From assembly GCA_964343195.1 (NCBI GenBank), contig CAYFIR010000042.1, positions 1 to 44,998 on the forward strand: a DNA stretch of 44,998 bases. Direction: 5' to 3'. The stretch comes from CAYVAP01 sp964343195. GTDB lineage: Bacteria > Bacteroidota > Bacteroidia > J057. Below, in pieces: positions 44,946 through 44,998 of this stretch; position 1 is the first letter of the stretch, and every line of letters begins with the position of its first letter. The notes below the pieces were generated by a model. The model was given only the letters and a program-made list of their open reading frames with translations, was not told where the DNA came from and did no database searches. Position numbers and translations under genes: made by a program.

Positions 44946-44998
44946 CTCTTAGAGGCTGTTTGGATTTTTCCTTTGCGGTTCAAACTTGTCTTTTTGGC
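44946..44998. repeat. Fold-back (MITE-like) repeat, copy 2 (cut by window end)
   Basis: 53 bp matching 31419-31471 in the same orientation, with two mismatches. Sequence continues beyond the window, so the full element cannot be seen. It starts 36 bp past the GH95 stop. Confidence 0.8.

Noticed and set aside
1..44998. CRISPR arrays, tRNA or rRNA genes, transposases, phage genes
   Set aside because: Looked for direct-repeat/spacer patterns, cloverleaf-like segments and characteristic proteins; none was found.

Overview
The window is from a Bacteroidota chromosome, most likely a Cytophagales-type or related plant-debris degrader. The grounds are a SusC/SusD pair, a one-protein hybrid two-component sensor, several C-terminal type IX secretion (T9SS) sorting domains, and promoters with little Shine-Dalgarno signal. 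It reads as one long polysaccharide utilisation locus (PUL) for arabinose- and galactose-decorated plant polymers, with a small unrelated operon inserted in the middle. I see no tRNA, rRNA, CRISPR array, transposase or phage gene.

Layout. 1-515: inverted-repeat (REP-like) DNA without a convincing gene. 516-12556, all on the minus strand: SDR oxidoreductase, hybrid two-component sensor (HTCS), secreted GH51 arabinofuranosidase with T9SS tail, a LamG-domain T9SS protein, and a BNR/Asp-box propeller protein. 12835-13215: a 5'-truncated copy of the LamG gene. 13377-18453, plus strand: GH2 then GH51 as an operon. 18468-20057 minus: GH43, diverging from a large multimodular GH128 protein at 20369-24070. 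24501-26918: a second GH2. 26947-30017: a TetR regulator diverging from a CruF-like membrane protein and a dehydrogenase/carboxymuconolactone-decarboxylase fusion. 30159-42184, minus: GH43, SusD, SusC, GH27, and an FG-GAP/UnbV lipoprotein. 42499-44910, plus: GH95.

Inferred working model. The HTCS senses a released oligosaccharide and, through its AraC-type C-terminus, switches on PUL promoters. A shared C-rich motif in front of susC and in front of the first GH2 gene is a candidate binding site. T9SS-exported enzymes (GH51 at 5661 and GH128) act outside or at the cell surface, SusCD imports the products, and periplasmic or lipoprotein enzymes (GH51, GH43, GH2, GH27, GH95) remove arabinofuranose, galactose and L-fucose or L-galactose side groups. 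Apart from GH128 there is no recognisable endo-enzyme, so the backbone is probably cut by enzymes encoded elsewhere. The exact substrate (arabinan, arabinogalactan or decorated arabinoxylan) cannot be fixed from sequence alone.

Most notable non-coding signals: a fold-back repeat of about 168 bp whose end supplies the susD stop codon and whose second copy starts just after the GH95 gene; a perfect 18-bp palindrome over the probable start of the TetR-controlled operon; a 7-bp tandem repeat running into the start codon of the second GH2 gene; and the LamG gene remnant ending exactly where the first GH2 promoter region begins.
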